Assembly: GCA_964542475.1 (NCBI GenBank)
Contig: CAZIUL010000039.1
Coordinates: forward strand, 1-36,982
Source: CAZIUL01 sp964542475
GTDB lineage: Bacteria; Planctomycetota; B15-G4; CAYZWU01
Direction of reading: 5' to 3'
DNA: 36,982 bases
Shown here: piece by piece, positions 1 through 7,873 of the stretch
Layout: every line of letters begins with the position of its first letter
Numbering within the stretch: position 1 is the stretch's first letter
The notes under the pieces: generated by a model
What the model was told of the DNA's origin: nothing
Seen by the model: only the letters and a program-made list of their open reading frames with translations
Database searches by the model: none
Translations under genes and position numbers: made by a program

Positions 1-730
1 TCTTTTTTACAATCGCTTCGACTTCGTCTCGAATCCGATACCGATCGAAATCGTGCCGTAGGGGTTATTTGGTTATTATCCCCCCCCCAAAAAAACCTTG
101 GCGGCATACTTGCCTACACAGGGGGGACTGATTGAGAACAATTGAGACTAATTGGGACTGAAAAGTTGCTAAGCCCTTTATTGAGACTCCCATGCTTATC
201 TTGGATTCCTTGATCAGCGGCAATCATTCCTTCTTAGGGGAAAAAGTAATCATGGCCGGTCATTCGACCCTCCATCCCCGAGATTCGTGGTCTTCATCAC
301 CTACATACCCGGGCTGGATAAAGCATCGCTGATGTCTCAGTTGTTTTCGAAGAGCGGATGAATCTATTCGTATTTGCTCGCGTATCAATAATTCCTGATC
401 GACAATGACCAAATCTTTTTCTGCTTAACAATATTCAGGCCGATTCGTCCTGCGAATGGCTCAGTCAACTCTATGATGTCCACTTGATGAGGTTTTCGGG
501 AACCACAACACCTTTTGGAATCGATTTTGAGGAAAAAAGTAGACAAGAAAAATGAGGATGCATAGAGTGGAAGTGTTATCCAGCCGCTTTCTGAATTTCA
601 ACGGAAGTCGGGATAATCTCGGGTAGCCTGCAAGCCTTTGTGAACGAGCGGACACACCATAATCAGCAGTCCGCGAACGCGTATTAAGTAAAGGTAGAGA
701 ACTGACCCATTAATCTTAAGGAGGATTCCA
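1..730. other. Gene-poor region upstream of lipoprotein gene
   Basis: I see no convincing gene here. The stretch holds a C-run followed by an A-run (about 80-95), the first 73-bp direct repeat (91-163), and non-coding or decayed sequence. A 46-codon frame from an ATG at 192 and an overlapping frame ending near 362 read somewhat like protein, but neither has a ribosome site or a recognisable family. The last bases carry a strong Shine-Dalgarno (AAGGAGG, about 718-724) for the gene at 731. Confidence 0.5.
91..163 (+). repeat. 73-bp direct repeat, copy 1 (10-bp iterons at its end)
   Basis: This copy matches 1354-1426 with two mismatches over 73 bases. Its right part (131-160) consists of three 10-bp units, ATTGAGAACA, ATTGAGACTA and ATTGGGACTG, spaced at one helical turn. 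The left part is shared but not iterated. The pair lies in the same orientation and brackets about 1.19 kb containing a single small gene. I do not recognise the family; a transposon-associated or REP-like sequence is possible. Confidence 0.85.
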
Positions 731-1102
731 ATGCTCAAGAAACTTCTTAAATGGCCGAGTTGGTGCTTTTTATTCGCTCTCTTTTCAGCATTCCTGGTCG
801 GGTGCGGTGAAGAAGAACCCGCCAAACCTGACACCGAGATCCTGAACGATGTCGTGAAATCGACGGCTAGCGAACCCTCGACCGAGGTTTTGACCAAGCT
901 CGCTAGTTTCGACGCGCTCGATGGCAACACGGACAAGATCGTGTCTAATTGCGCGAGCTGCGCGCTTGCTATGAAAGGGAACACCGAGCATCAGGTGGAG
1001 GTAGGGGACTACAAGCTCCACTTCTGCTCCGGCAACTGTGCCATGGAGTTCGGCAAGGATACGAACAATAAAATCCTTGCGCTGGAGATTCCGAAGAAAT
1101 GA
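731..1102 (+). CDS. Small lipoprotein with YHS/TRASH-like metal-binding domain
   Basis: This 123-residue protein has a lipoprotein signal: a basic N-terminus, a hydrophobic stretch and the lipobox LVGC with Cys25. It is therefore probably anchored to a membrane facing the periplasm. The C-terminal half holds a Cys-x2-Cys pair (NCASC) and, about 20 residues later, a Cys-x3-Cys pair (FCSGNC) followed by an acidic and aromatic stretch. The second pair and its surroundings resemble the FCS..C..F signature of YHS/TRASH domains, which bind soft metals such as copper or zinc. The start is supported by AAGGAGG about six bases upstream. The gene sits alone between two 73-bp direct repeats. A role as a metal sensor or metallochaperone is inference; the metal cannot be told from sequence. 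Confidence 0.75.
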   Translation: MLKKLLKWPSWCFLFALFSAFLVGCGEEEPAKPDTEILNDVVKSTASEPSTEVLTKLASFDALDGNTDKIVSNCASCALAMKGNTEHQVEVGDYKLHFCSGNCAMEFGKDTNNKILALEIPKK

Positions 1103-1527
1103 TTCTCTTGGCGCACTGACCTGCTGGAGAAAACCCAGCCTCGATGAATGTCCATCTGTGTGCCCTTTCATTCAGCGATGGGGCTTTCACCCCGTCGCTC
1201 CCGGCCTATCCCTAAAACTCCATACTCGTAGGGTGTAATAGTCCGGGGAGTTTCCAGGGGCGGAGCTCCAAGCATTACTTGCTAATCTTCTTTTGAAACT
1301 GGTGAATTGGCCCACCGATCTTCAGCACCACCGCGTGCCTCGTTCCACCTCCCAAAAACCTTGGCGGCATACTTGCCTACACAGGGGGGACGGATTGAGA
1401 ACAATTGAGACTGATTGGGACTGAAAGCACGGCAAAAAAGTGGGGGAGTCCAACCGCTGAAAACGCCCTAAATATCGCCGTCATAAACACCAACGTCAAA
1501 GCCGCTTACACGCCCCAAAAATAAAGT
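1103..1527. other. Intergenic region with second direct repeat
   Basis: No gene is supported here. Frames of up to 70 codons on either strand have no ribosome site or family resemblance. The stretch holds the second 73-bp repeat (1354-1426) and then about 100 bases of unremarkable sequence leading to the 3' end of the tRNA. Confidence 0.5.
1354..1426 (+). repeat. 73-bp direct repeat, copy 2
   Basis: Same orientation as the copy at 91-163, with 71 of 73 bases identical. The three 10-bp units lie at 1394-1423 (ATTGAGAACA, ATTGAGACTG, ATTGGGACTG). With copy 1 it encloses a segment containing one lipoprotein gene and decayed sequence, as expected if the segment moved or was duplicated as a unit. 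Confidence 0.85.
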
Positions 1528-1603
<76 letters not shown>

Positions 1604-1632
1604 TCCTGTTCGGATGATTTGTTGCGTGTAGA

Positions 1633-1662
1633 ATATTAAAGCAGCCGGCGCGGCGGTGTCAA
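1633..1662 (-). promoter_or_regulatory. Sigma70-type promoter of tRNA-Gly
   Basis: On the minus strand, a perfect TTGACA (plus coordinates 1657-1662) is followed 18 bases later by TAATAT (1633-1638). The predicted transcription start lies about 20 bases before the tRNA 5' end at 1603. The GC-rich spacer between the boxes contrasts with the AT-rich -10 region. Confidence 0.7.
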
Positions 1663-1763
1663 CAGGTTTCGAGAAGGTTATTCGCTGGCGGCGGCTTTCG
1701 GGCCGGACGCGGGGAGAGGGGAATATTGCATGGATGATCGACAGTGCCGGGGGCGGCCTCTTC

Positions 1764-2882
1764 TCAGGCGCTGCCGAGAAGATCCTCGTAAACCTTCAGC
1801 GTGCCCCTAACCATTGCCTTTACACTGAACTCCTCCTTCACCTTGCGGCAGCCTTTTGCGGCGAGCTTGTCCGCGAGCTCCTTTTCTTTTGCGAGCCTGA
1901 TTATAGCCGCTGCCAGGGAGGCGGGATCGCGCGGGGGAACAAGTAGGCCGGTCTTTTCGTGCTCGATTATTTCGGGGATGCCGCCCACACGGGAGGCTAC
2001 AACCGGTTTTTTGCACACGAGCGCGTCCAGGATCGAGGTGCATAGCCCCTCCATGACCGAGGGCATGACAAAGATGTCGAGCGCGTCGAGCACGTCAGGC
2101 ACATCGTTTCTGAAGCCGGTGAACACGATGTTCCCTCCTGCGCCGCGCTGGGCAACGCGAGCGCGAATCTCCTGCTCGAGGCTGCCCTCGCCCACAAGGA
2201 AGATCCTGGCCCTGGGAAGCTCCTTCACGATCAGGGGCACGGCATCCACCAGGTATTCGAGCCCCTTGTGCCAGGCAAAGTGCGCAACCGCGCCGATCAT
2301 TATGTTTTGCCCGTCCAGACCGAACTCCTGCCTGACTGATCTGCCGCGGTCGCTGCCGCTTCCGCCGGCGTCCTGCTCCAGCCTCGCCGGATCGACGCCG
2401 CTGTGCACCATGCTGATCTTGTGGCGCGGTATGCCGTCACGCACCAGCACCTCGCGTATGGCGTTTGAGATGGCGATATACCTGTCCACACCGAACTTGT
2501 ACTTGATCCCGCTCATTGAAAAGGCGTGGCGATATATGCTGAAGTCGACACGCCGCGCGACCACGGTCCTGGCGCGTCCACCAGTGCGCGCGGCGATCAC
2601 CCCGAGCGTGTGTGCGTGCGAGGTGTGCATGTGCACGATGTCGAACCGCTCTCTCCGCATGAGAGAGCGCAGAGCCATGGCCGCGGCCATGTCCCATTCA
2701 CCCCTCATCTTCACGGGATGGACCGTCACCCCGGCAGCCTTCGCACGGCTTTCCATCTCGACCCCGGGCTGGCAGGCCAGGGCTGAAGAGACCCCCTCCT
2801 CGCGGAGCCCGGCAGCCAGGTAGAGGGTCTGCTGCTCTCCGCCCCTCCAGGTGCGTTCAGTGTTTATGTGCAGGATATTCAT
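1764..2882 (-). CDS. GT4-family glycosyltransferase
   Basis: This 372-residue protein has the two-domain GT-B layout of family 4 glycosyltransferases. The N-terminal domain begins MNILHINTERTWRGGEQ, a typical acceptor-side start with a glycine-rich loop. The C-terminal domain contains the GAVAHF and IFLVGEGS segments and the donor-binding motif MEGLCTSILDAL followed by KKPVVASRVGGIPEII. Such enzymes transfer sugars from nucleotide-sugar donors to lipid-linked or polysaccharide acceptors on the cytoplasmic side of the inner membrane. The substrate cannot be read from sequence. It is followed by the divergently flanked GT2 and GT4 genes, so this corner of the window is probably devoted to glycan or glycolipid assembly. 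Confidence 0.88.
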   Translation of the reverse strand: MNILHINTERTWRGGEQQTLYLAAGLREEGVSSALACQPGVEMESRAKAAGVTVHPVKMRGEWDMAAAMALRSLMRRERFDIVHMHTSHAHTLGVIAARTGGRARTVVARRVDFSIYRHAFSMSGIKYKFGVDRYIAISNAIREVLVRDGIPRHKISMVHSGVDPARLEQDAGGSGSDRGRSVRQEFGLDGQNIMIGAVAHFAWHKGLEYLVDAVPLIVKELPRARIFLVGEGSLEQEIRARVAQRGAGGNIVFTGFRNDVPDVLDALDIFVMPSVMEGLCTSILDALVCKKPVVASRVGGIPEIIEHEKTGLLVPPRDPASLAAAIIRLAKEKELADKLAAKGCRKVKEEFSVKAMVRGTLKVYEDLLGSA

Positions 2883-2987
2883 GTTACAGGGAGCATTGTA
2901 ATGGCTCGTACCCGGAATAAAAGGGAGAGCTTCTCGTTTTCGAGCGGGTTGTCAGGGATTGCCGGGAATAGTCGGAGTTGACCTTGA

Positions 2988-3851
2988 TCAGCGTCGGTTA
3001 AGCGGCGTGAGATTCGGCGTTTTTTTTCCCGACCTTTCAACAGCCTGTCCATGCTCCGGGTTTGGAGCTTGTGCCCGCGCTGGTGAAGGCGTTGAAAAAG
3101 GCTGAAGAACGGCTGCAGGTATGGGCTGCGCAGGCGTCTGCACGAGCTCCTTTTTGTTCATCCTGAGCCTCCATACCATGAAGATCGCCTCTAAGATGAT
3201 GGTATTGGACATTTTCGATGATCCGCTTTCCCTTTCGATGAAAACGATTGGGGTCTCTGTGATCCTGAAACCGTTCAAATGGGTTCTGTACGCGGTTTCG
3301 ATCTGGAAGGAGTACCCGTTCGAGCTGATGTCCTCGAGGCTGATCGATTCGAGCACCTTGCGGCGGTAGCACCGGAAACCGCTCGTGATGTCCCTTATGC
3401 CGACGTTCAGTATGGAGCGGGCGTAGAAGTTCCCGAAAAGCGAGAGCAGCTTTCTGAACATGCTCCAGTTTCGGATCCCACCGCCGTCGGTGTAGCGAGA
3501 GCCTATGACAAGATCGTACGATCTTGCCAGGTGGAATAGCTTTTTCAGATAGGCGGGTTGATGCGACATGTCAGCATCCATTTCGCCGATCAGATCCCAG
3601 CCGTCGTTCAAAGCCTCGATGAACCCGTTGATGTACGCCATAGCAAGGCCGTGTTTCATCGTCTGCGTGATCAGCTTGATCTGGTTGGGTAGGTTCAGGC
3701 TAAGGCTCTTGACCACTTCGGCGGTTCCATCGGGTGAGTTGTCGTCCACCACGATGATGTTGAGTTCGGGATCGATGCGCAGGGAATCCGTTATCACACG
3801 GGCAATAGTGCTCTGCTCATTGAATGTTGGTATTACAATACCGCGTTTCAT
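2988..3851 (-). CDS. Polyprenyl-phosphate mannosyltransferase-like GT2
   Basis: This 287-residue protein is a GT-A fold glycosyltransferase of family 2, closest in pattern to dolichol/polyprenol-phosphate mannose synthase (Dpm1). Diagnostic parts are the start IVIPTFNEQSTI, the VVDDNSPDGT nucleotide-binding segment, the EMDADMSHQP metal-binding motif and the later DITSGFRCYRRKVLE and FIERESGSSKMS segments. Such enzymes load a sugar from GDP- or UDP-sugar onto a polyprenyl phosphate. No transmembrane domain is evident, as in the soluble Dpm1 subtype. The last 45 or so residues are a proline- and alanine-rich, low-complexity tail (from about residue 240) not typical of the family. It shares the minus strand with the GT4 gene downstream, 105 bp away. 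Confidence 0.85.
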   Translation of the reverse strand: MKRGIVIPTFNEQSTIARVITDSLRIDPELNIIVVDDNSPDGTAEVVKSLSLNLPNQIKLITQTMKHGLAMAYINGFIEALNDGWDLIGEMDADMSHQPAYLKKLFHLARSYDLVIGSRYTDGGGIRNWSMFRKLLSLFGNFYARSILNVGIRDITSGFRCYRRKVLESISLEDISSNGYSFQIETAYRTHLNGFRITETPIVFIERESGSSKMSNTIILEAIFMVWRLRMNKKELVQTPAQPIPAAVLQPFSTPSPARAQAPNPEHGQAVERSGKKTPNLTPLNRR

Positions 3852-4050
3852 CCCCTTTTCCTCTATCCAGAGAATACTATTCTCTTTTCGGCGAATAGCA
3901 CAGGAACAGTTTAGGCTGGATTGGATAAAATATGCGGATATTTATTGATTAGCTGCTTGCATCGGTAGGGTTTCTCTCCTTAAGATGAATAATAATCATT
4001 AAATACATTGTTTATTGCCTTTGGGATCGATCGGGAGCTTTTTGCATGTC
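3852..4050. promoter_or_regulatory. Divergent intergenic region between GT2 and GT4 genes
   Basis: This 199-bp AT-rich gap separates divergently transcribed glycosyltransferase genes and must hold both promoters. I could not single out a convincing -35/-10 pair. Confidence 0.4.
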
Positions 4051-5196
4051 ATGAAGGTTCTTCACCTTTTCAGCAACTGGAAATGGACCGGGCCGGCTGA
4101 GCCTGCGGTCAACCTCTGCAAGGCGCTTTCCAGCAGTCACGAGGTGGAGTTCATCTGCGGGAGCCCGCCTGAGAAGAGGCTGAAGAACCAGATAGTCCGC
4201 TTCAGCGAGGAGAGAGGCGTTCATCCCATCGAAGGCTTCAGGCTCAACAAGCACTTCCACCTGATAGACAACATACGAGATTGCATGAGGCTTAGAAGGG
4301 TTCTCGCGCAGAGCGCGTTCGACCTGATTCATGTTCATCTCGACAACGATCACTTCCTTGCCGGATTCGCGGGAAAGAGCCTGAAAAACAGGCCTCCGGT
4401 TGTGCGTTCTTTTTACGGTACGCTCGGACCGGAGCCCGGTTTCAGAACAGCGCTGTTGCTCAAGCGGTTCACCGCGGGCGCCATTGTCATCTCGGAGGCG
4501 GCCAGGCGGAAGCTGATCGGCAAGCGCGGCTTTCCCGAAAATCGATGTGTGTCCGTACCCGTGGGTGTTGACACCAAACGTTTTGATCCGGGCCGCGTTG
4601 ACAGGGAGGCTGCGAAGAAGAGGTTTGGCTTTGACCGCGAAGACATCGTGTTAGGGATCGTTGCGAGGATGCAGCGGCACAGGAAGTTCGAGCTCCTTCT
4701 CGAGGCGCTGCGCCAGGCCATGGAAAAGGAACCGCTCCTCAAGTTCCTGATCGTTGGGAGGGGCACGCACACACATGAGGTTGCGGTGAAACCGGTGCGG
4801 GAGATGGGCCTCGAGAAACGGATTCTTTTCGCCGGGTACCTGCAGGGGGATGATTTCATCAACGCGCTCGGAGCGATGGACGCCGCGATGTTCCTGGTCC
4901 CCGGTTCCGACGGTTCGTGCAGGGCTGTCAGGGAGAAGATGGCGATGGGGCTGCCCGTAATTGCGGTGGACACTCCCCCCCTGAACGAGATGATCCTTCC
5001 GGGAAAAACCGGTTACCTGGTGGAGTCCTCAGTGAATGGGATCCGTGATGCTGTCATGAAGGCGGCCGAGAACAGGGAGGGGACAGAAGCGATGGGGCGC
5101 GCCGCCCGTGAATATGCAAGGCAGGAGTTTTCGCTGGATAAGCAGGCAGCGCGGGTGGAAGCGTTTTACAGGCGTTTGATCGGGGAGCGCAATTGA
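4051..5196 (+). CDS. GT4-family glycosyltransferase
   Basis: This is a second GT-B glycosyltransferase, 381 residues from the chosen ATG at 4051. I prefer that start to the upstream in-frame one at 4015 because it begins with the family's typical MKVLHLFSNWKWTGPAEP, and a GGGAG sits 13 bases before it. The C-terminal domain shows LGIVARMQRHRKFELLLEAL, LIVGRG and the donor-site segment SDGSCRAVREKMAMGLPVIA. That segment is the variant in which SDG-C-R replaces the usual EG, keeping the later glutamate. It probably acts on a lipid-linked or surface glycan together with the two nearby glycosyltransferases. The acceptor and donor are unknown. Confidence 0.85.
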   Translation: MKVLHLFSNWKWTGPAEPAVNLCKALSSSHEVEFICGSPPEKRLKNQIVRFSEERGVHPIEGFRLNKHFHLIDNIRDCMRLRRVLAQSAFDLIHVHLDNDHFLAGFAGKSLKNRPPVVRSFYGTLGPEPGFRTALLLKRFTAGAIVISEAARRKLIGKRGFPENRCVSVPVGVDTKRFDPGRVDREAAKKRFGFDREDIVLGIVARMQRHRKFELLLEALRQAMEKEPLLKFLIVGRGTHTHEVAVKPVREMGLEKRILFAGYLQGDDFINALGAMDAAMFLVPGSDGSCRAVREKMAMGLPVIAVDTPPLNEMILPGKTGYLVESSVNGIRDAVMKAAENREGTEAMGRAAREYARQEFSLDKQAARVEAFYRRLIGERN

Positions 5197-5206
5197 GCCG
5201 GTGGTG

Positions 5207-5380
5207 GCCCGCTTATTTCATACTCTTCGTCGCGAGGTGCCGTAAACTGTGATGTGGCAAGGCGCATGTCAGGAGACGGCCGCAGGCCTGTTCCTACAGG
5301 TTGAGGATCGTCTCCTGGCATGAAACGCAGCCACAGCGAAGTTTACGGTGCCGCAGCAGAAGATGATGAAATATGCGGGC
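5207..5380 (+). mobile_element. 174-bp MITE-like palindromic element, copy 1
   Basis: The ends are inverted repeats: GCCCGCTTATTTCAT on the left and ATGAAATATGCGGGC on the right, with one mismatch over 15 bp. The inverted symmetry continues inward (CCGTAAACT, TGTGGC and CAGGAGACG arms), so an RNA copy would form one long hairpin. No protein is encoded. A near-identical copy lies at 32927-33101 and a 63-bp form at 23813-23875. The right side is followed by TA. These traits fit a non-autonomous element with a TA target, but the mobilising transposase is not in this window. Confidence 0.8.
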
Positions 5381-5386
5381 TAAAGG

Positions 5387-5875
5387 CTACAGGTTTTTCA
5401 GGAGCACCACGACCGTGGCTTCTATGCCCTTGCTCCGGCTGGGGATTCCCTCGCTGGTTTTGCCCTTCAGGTTGACCTGTGATGCGTTGATGCCGAACGC
5501 CTCGGCAAGCCTTGACCTGATCTTGTGCCTGTTCGATGAAATCGACGGCCGGTCACATACCAGGACAGCATCCATGTTAACGATCCGGAACCCCGCCTCA
5601 CGGATCATCCTCGCGACCTGCCTTGCCAGCTCGGTGCTCTGAATGTCCTTGTAGCTTTCATCCGTGTCCGGGAAAAGCGTACCGATGTCCACCTCACCCG
5701 CTGCCCCGAGCACCGCGTCCATGGCCGCGTGAGTCAGGACATCCGCATCGCTGTGCCCGATAAGCGCCGGGCATCCGGACACCTCGACCCCCCCGAGCAC
5801 AACGCTCCCGGACTCTGAAAAGCTGTGGAAATCGAAGCCTATTCCTACACGGTCAATTGGTGATCTGTCAGGCAT
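5387..5875 (-). CDS. ispF: 2-C-methyl-D-erythritol 2,4-cyclodiphosphate synthase
   Basis: IspF carries out the fifth step of the MEP isoprenoid pathway, cyclising CDP-methylerythritol 2-phosphate with loss of CMP. The 162-residue product begins MPDRSPIDRVGIGFDFHSF. Asp15, His17 and His49 match the zinc ligands of the family, all at a constant offset of seven from the E. coli positions. GHSDADVLTHAAMDA and DIGTLFPDTD are intact. I placed the start at 5875 rather than further upstream because the extra residues overlap ispD and are not family-like. The gene lies 7 bp downstream of ispD, so the two are almost surely co-transcribed and perform near-consecutive steps. The length is usual for a stand-alone IspF. 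Confidence 0.95.
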   Translation of the reverse strand: MPDRSPIDRVGIGFDFHSFSESGSVVLGGVEVSGCPALIGHSDADVLTHAAMDAVLGAAGEVDIGTLFPDTDESYKDIQSTELARQVARMIREAGFRIVNMDAVLVCDRPSISSNRHKIRSRLAEAFGINASQVNLKGKTSEGIPSRSKGIEATVVVLLKNL

Positions 5876-5882
5876 TGTCAAG

Positions 5883-6605
5883 TCAATCTCCCGGGTTTTG
5901 TTTGATTGCGAGAAGGGCCCGGGCCAGGGCGAGGTCCTCCTCTGTTGTGATTTTGATGTTGTTCGGCGATCCCTGAACGATCGAAGGTGCTGACCCGGCC
6001 TCCTCAAGCAGAAGGGAATCGTCTGTTGGCGAAAGGCCCCGTTCTCGCGCCGTAGCCATCGCCTTCTTCAGGGCCGGCTGCCTGAATACCTGCGGAGTCT
6101 GTGCCCTGTAAAGCCCCTCCCTTGGTATTGTTCCGGTTATGACGGCTTCGTCCGCGCTAACCTTTTTCAATGTGTCCTGGAGCGGAACAGCGAGTATCGC
6201 GCCTCCAGAGGCAGCAGCTTTAAAGATGGCCCTTCTCACCGCATCGATAGGAGGATAGGGTCTGGCTCCGTCATGGATCAGGATCAGTTTCGAGCTTTCC
6301 GAGCACGCTCGGACGCCTGCCTCAGCCGAATCGAAGCGTGTTGCTCCGCCGGTCACGACCTTCCTCACTCCCAGCTCTTTCAACCGGTCGAGAACCCCTT
6401 GGTCCTCGCAGCGGCTCTTGTCGTTAGCGGAGATCACCAGGACAAACTCAGCGATCTCGTCAAGATCCGCCAGGGCGGATATGGAGTGTTCCAGCACGGT
6501 GATGCCCCCAAGATCCATGAGAACCTTGTTGGCTTTCGATTTCATCCTGGTGCTGCCACCGGCCGCAAGCACGATAGCTGATGTCGAATGTTTTTCAGTG
6601 TTCAT
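5883..6605 (-). CDS. ispD: 2-C-methyl-D-erythritol 4-phosphate cytidylyltransferase
   Basis: IspD joins CTP and 2-C-methyl-D-erythritol 4-phosphate to make the CDP intermediate of the MEP pathway. The 240-residue protein shows the nucleotide-binding loop AAGGSTRM (residues 14-21) with a conserved Lys nearby, HDGARP in the middle, RAQTPQVF and TDDSLLLEEAG, and the C-terminal NNIKITTEEDLALA. The catalytic arginine in the loop and the lysine about six residues later are present. The gene precedes ispF on the same strand with a 7-bp gap. The upstream neighbour, ruvC, is divergent, so the region 6606-6738 holds promoters in both directions. Confidence 0.95.
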   Translation of the reverse strand: MNTEKHSTSAIVLAAGGSTRMKSKANKVLMDLGGITVLEHSISALADLDEIAEFVLVISANDKSRCEDQGVLDRLKELGVRKVVTGGATRFDSAEAGVRACSESSKLILIHDGARPYPPIDAVRRAIFKAAASGGAILAVPLQDTLKKVSADEAVITGTIPREGLYRAQTPQVFRQPALKKAMATARERGLSPTDDSLLLEEAGSAPSIVQGSPNNIKITTEEDLALARALLAIKQNPGD

Positions 6606-6659
6606 TTTTTCAGGGTCGGAAAGTGGAGAAAAAACCGCTGACCGGATCAGACAGTTCCT

Positions 6660-6687
6660 TTGCCATGCGAACTGAATATCCTATAGT
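6660..6687 (+). promoter_or_regulatory. Sigma70-type promoter upstream of ruvC
   Basis: TTGCCA (6660-6665) and TATAGT (6682-6687) are separated by 16 bases. Each hexamer matches the consensus at five of six positions. The predicted start site is about 45 bases before the ruvC ATG at 6739. Confidence 0.5.
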
Positions 6688-6738
6688 ATATGCGCACACA
6701 GACAAACCAATTATTTCTCAGGACCAGAGGGCGCTGCT

Positions 6739-7233
6739 ATGCGGATAATGGGAATCGATCCGGGAACCAGGATTGTTGGGTACGGGGTGATCGATCACGA
6801 GGGTTCCAGCCTTATTCCTCAGGCAGGGGGCATCATCAGGTGTGCCCGGGATGCTGACATGTGCAAGCGGCTCGCGCAGATCCAGAACGACATCACGGTT
6901 GTTCTCAAACGGTGCAAGCCGGCGGTTGTGGCTGTGGAACAGGTTTTTTACGGGAAGAACATCTCGACGCTTATCAAGATCGGCGAGGCGCGGGGAGCCA
7001 TCCTTGCCGCTTGCGGTAAAGCGGAAGTGAAGGTGTTCGGCCATTCTCCGGCGGCAGTGAAGAAAGCCGTGACAGGGAACGGGAGAGCTACAAAGGCACA
7101 GGTCAGGGAGATGGTTGGAACGCTCCTTGGGAGCGATCTCAGCTGTGAGACGGAAGATGTTTCGGACGCGCTCGCAGTGGCGATCTGCCAGGCCCACAGG
7201 GCACGTTTTCAGCTTCTGCAATCCCGCGCCTGA
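6739..7233 (+). CDS. ruvC: Crossover junction endodeoxyribonuclease RuvC
   Basis: RuvC cuts four-way Holliday junctions symmetrically at the end of homologous recombination, working with the RuvAB branch-migration motor. The 164-residue protein starts MRIMGIDPGTRIVGYGV. The four acidic metal-binding residues are visible as Asp7, Glu67 (VAVEQVFYGKN), Asp140 and Asp143 (EDVSDALAVAICQAH), in the spacing of E. coli RuvC (7, 66, 138, 141). The GNGRATKAQV segment typical of the family is also present. ruvA and ruvB are not adjacent, so the genes are not in one operon here. It is divergent from ispDF and followed by a long non-coding gap. Confidence 0.95.
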   Translation: MRIMGIDPGTRIVGYGVIDHEGSSLIPQAGGIIRCARDADMCKRLAQIQNDITVVLKRCKPAVVAVEQVFYGKNISTLIKIGEARGAILAACGKAEVKVFGHSPAAVKKAVTGNGRATKAQVREMVGTLLGSDLSCETEDVSDALAVAICQAHRARFQLLQSRA

Positions 7234-7873
7234 TAAATCCCGGCCTTGGTAAACCCCAACTTTGCAAAGTTAGGGTAAACACACCAAAAATAAAAAAATC
7301 ATCCGTCCAAGGAGCTTTCGGGAAAAGGGGAAAGAAGAAGAAGAAGGAAAAGAGTTTTACGTGTTCTCACACAACCCTGGCCGGATGATTATGTTTATTA
7401 CCTGTTGAAAAAGAGCGAGATGAAAACCCATAGACAACCAACCTTTGTCTACTGCTATATACTAACGCATAAAAAGCGGTTTGCAATTTTTATCTTCCTA
7501 AGATTTACAGGAGTTTTCTGTGCGGGGGATGGATTGTTCGTAAAAGCCTACTAAATAGATAGATAAGATAAAGAAATGATTGTTTATAGTTTCAACTTTC
7601 TTCATGAGATCGAAAAAACGTCCATGACGAGCAAGCAAACCGACCTGCCTCCTGTTTCGAACACGCGGAAACATGATCCTGATCCGTAATGTGAATTGAT
7701 GTAACATTCGATGAATAAACGTAAAACAACAGCCATCACTATCGCGCAGATCCATCCACGCAAATATTTTAATATTTTCTAAAGCTTTATCGCCCCCATT
7801 GCCGAATCAATATCGCCTAAACACTTTTTAGAAGCAGAATCTTGGGGATTTTGAAGGGCGGTATTGGGGAATC
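7234..7873. other. Long AT-rich intergenic region
   Basis: This 640-bp stretch between ruvC and the lipoprotein gene has no supported gene; a minus-strand frame at 7498-7755 has no ribosome site or family resemblance. Near its start is a 24-nt palindrome (7253-7276). The right part is AT-rich and must carry the promoter of the gene at 7874, though I cannot place the boxes with confidence. GGGGAATC just before 7874 may be its ribosome site. Confidence 0.5.
7253..7276. repeat. 24-nt palindrome after ruvC
   Basis: The sequence is symmetric about AACTTTGCAAAGTT, with flanking CCC/GGG and one mismatch in 12 pairs. It lies 20 bases after the ruvC stop. No T-run follows, so it is a poor intrinsic terminator; an operator or an interspersed palindrome is equally possible. 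Confidence 0.4.

Noticed and set aside
192..362. Two overlapping short frames that together read somewhat like one protein, as if frameshifted
   Set aside because: Each is under 60 codons, neither has a ribosome site, and no family is recognisable. Decayed coding sequence is possible but not supported.
1801..2823. Long plus-strand open frame opposite the GT4 gene
   Set aside because: It is a shadow of the glycosyltransferase gene, which has full family motifs on the other strand; the plus-strand translation is Ser/Thr/Arg-rich and motif-free.
7498..7755. Minus-strand 85-codon frame in the long gap after ruvC
   Set aside because: Composition and lack of ribosome site or family resemblance point to chance.
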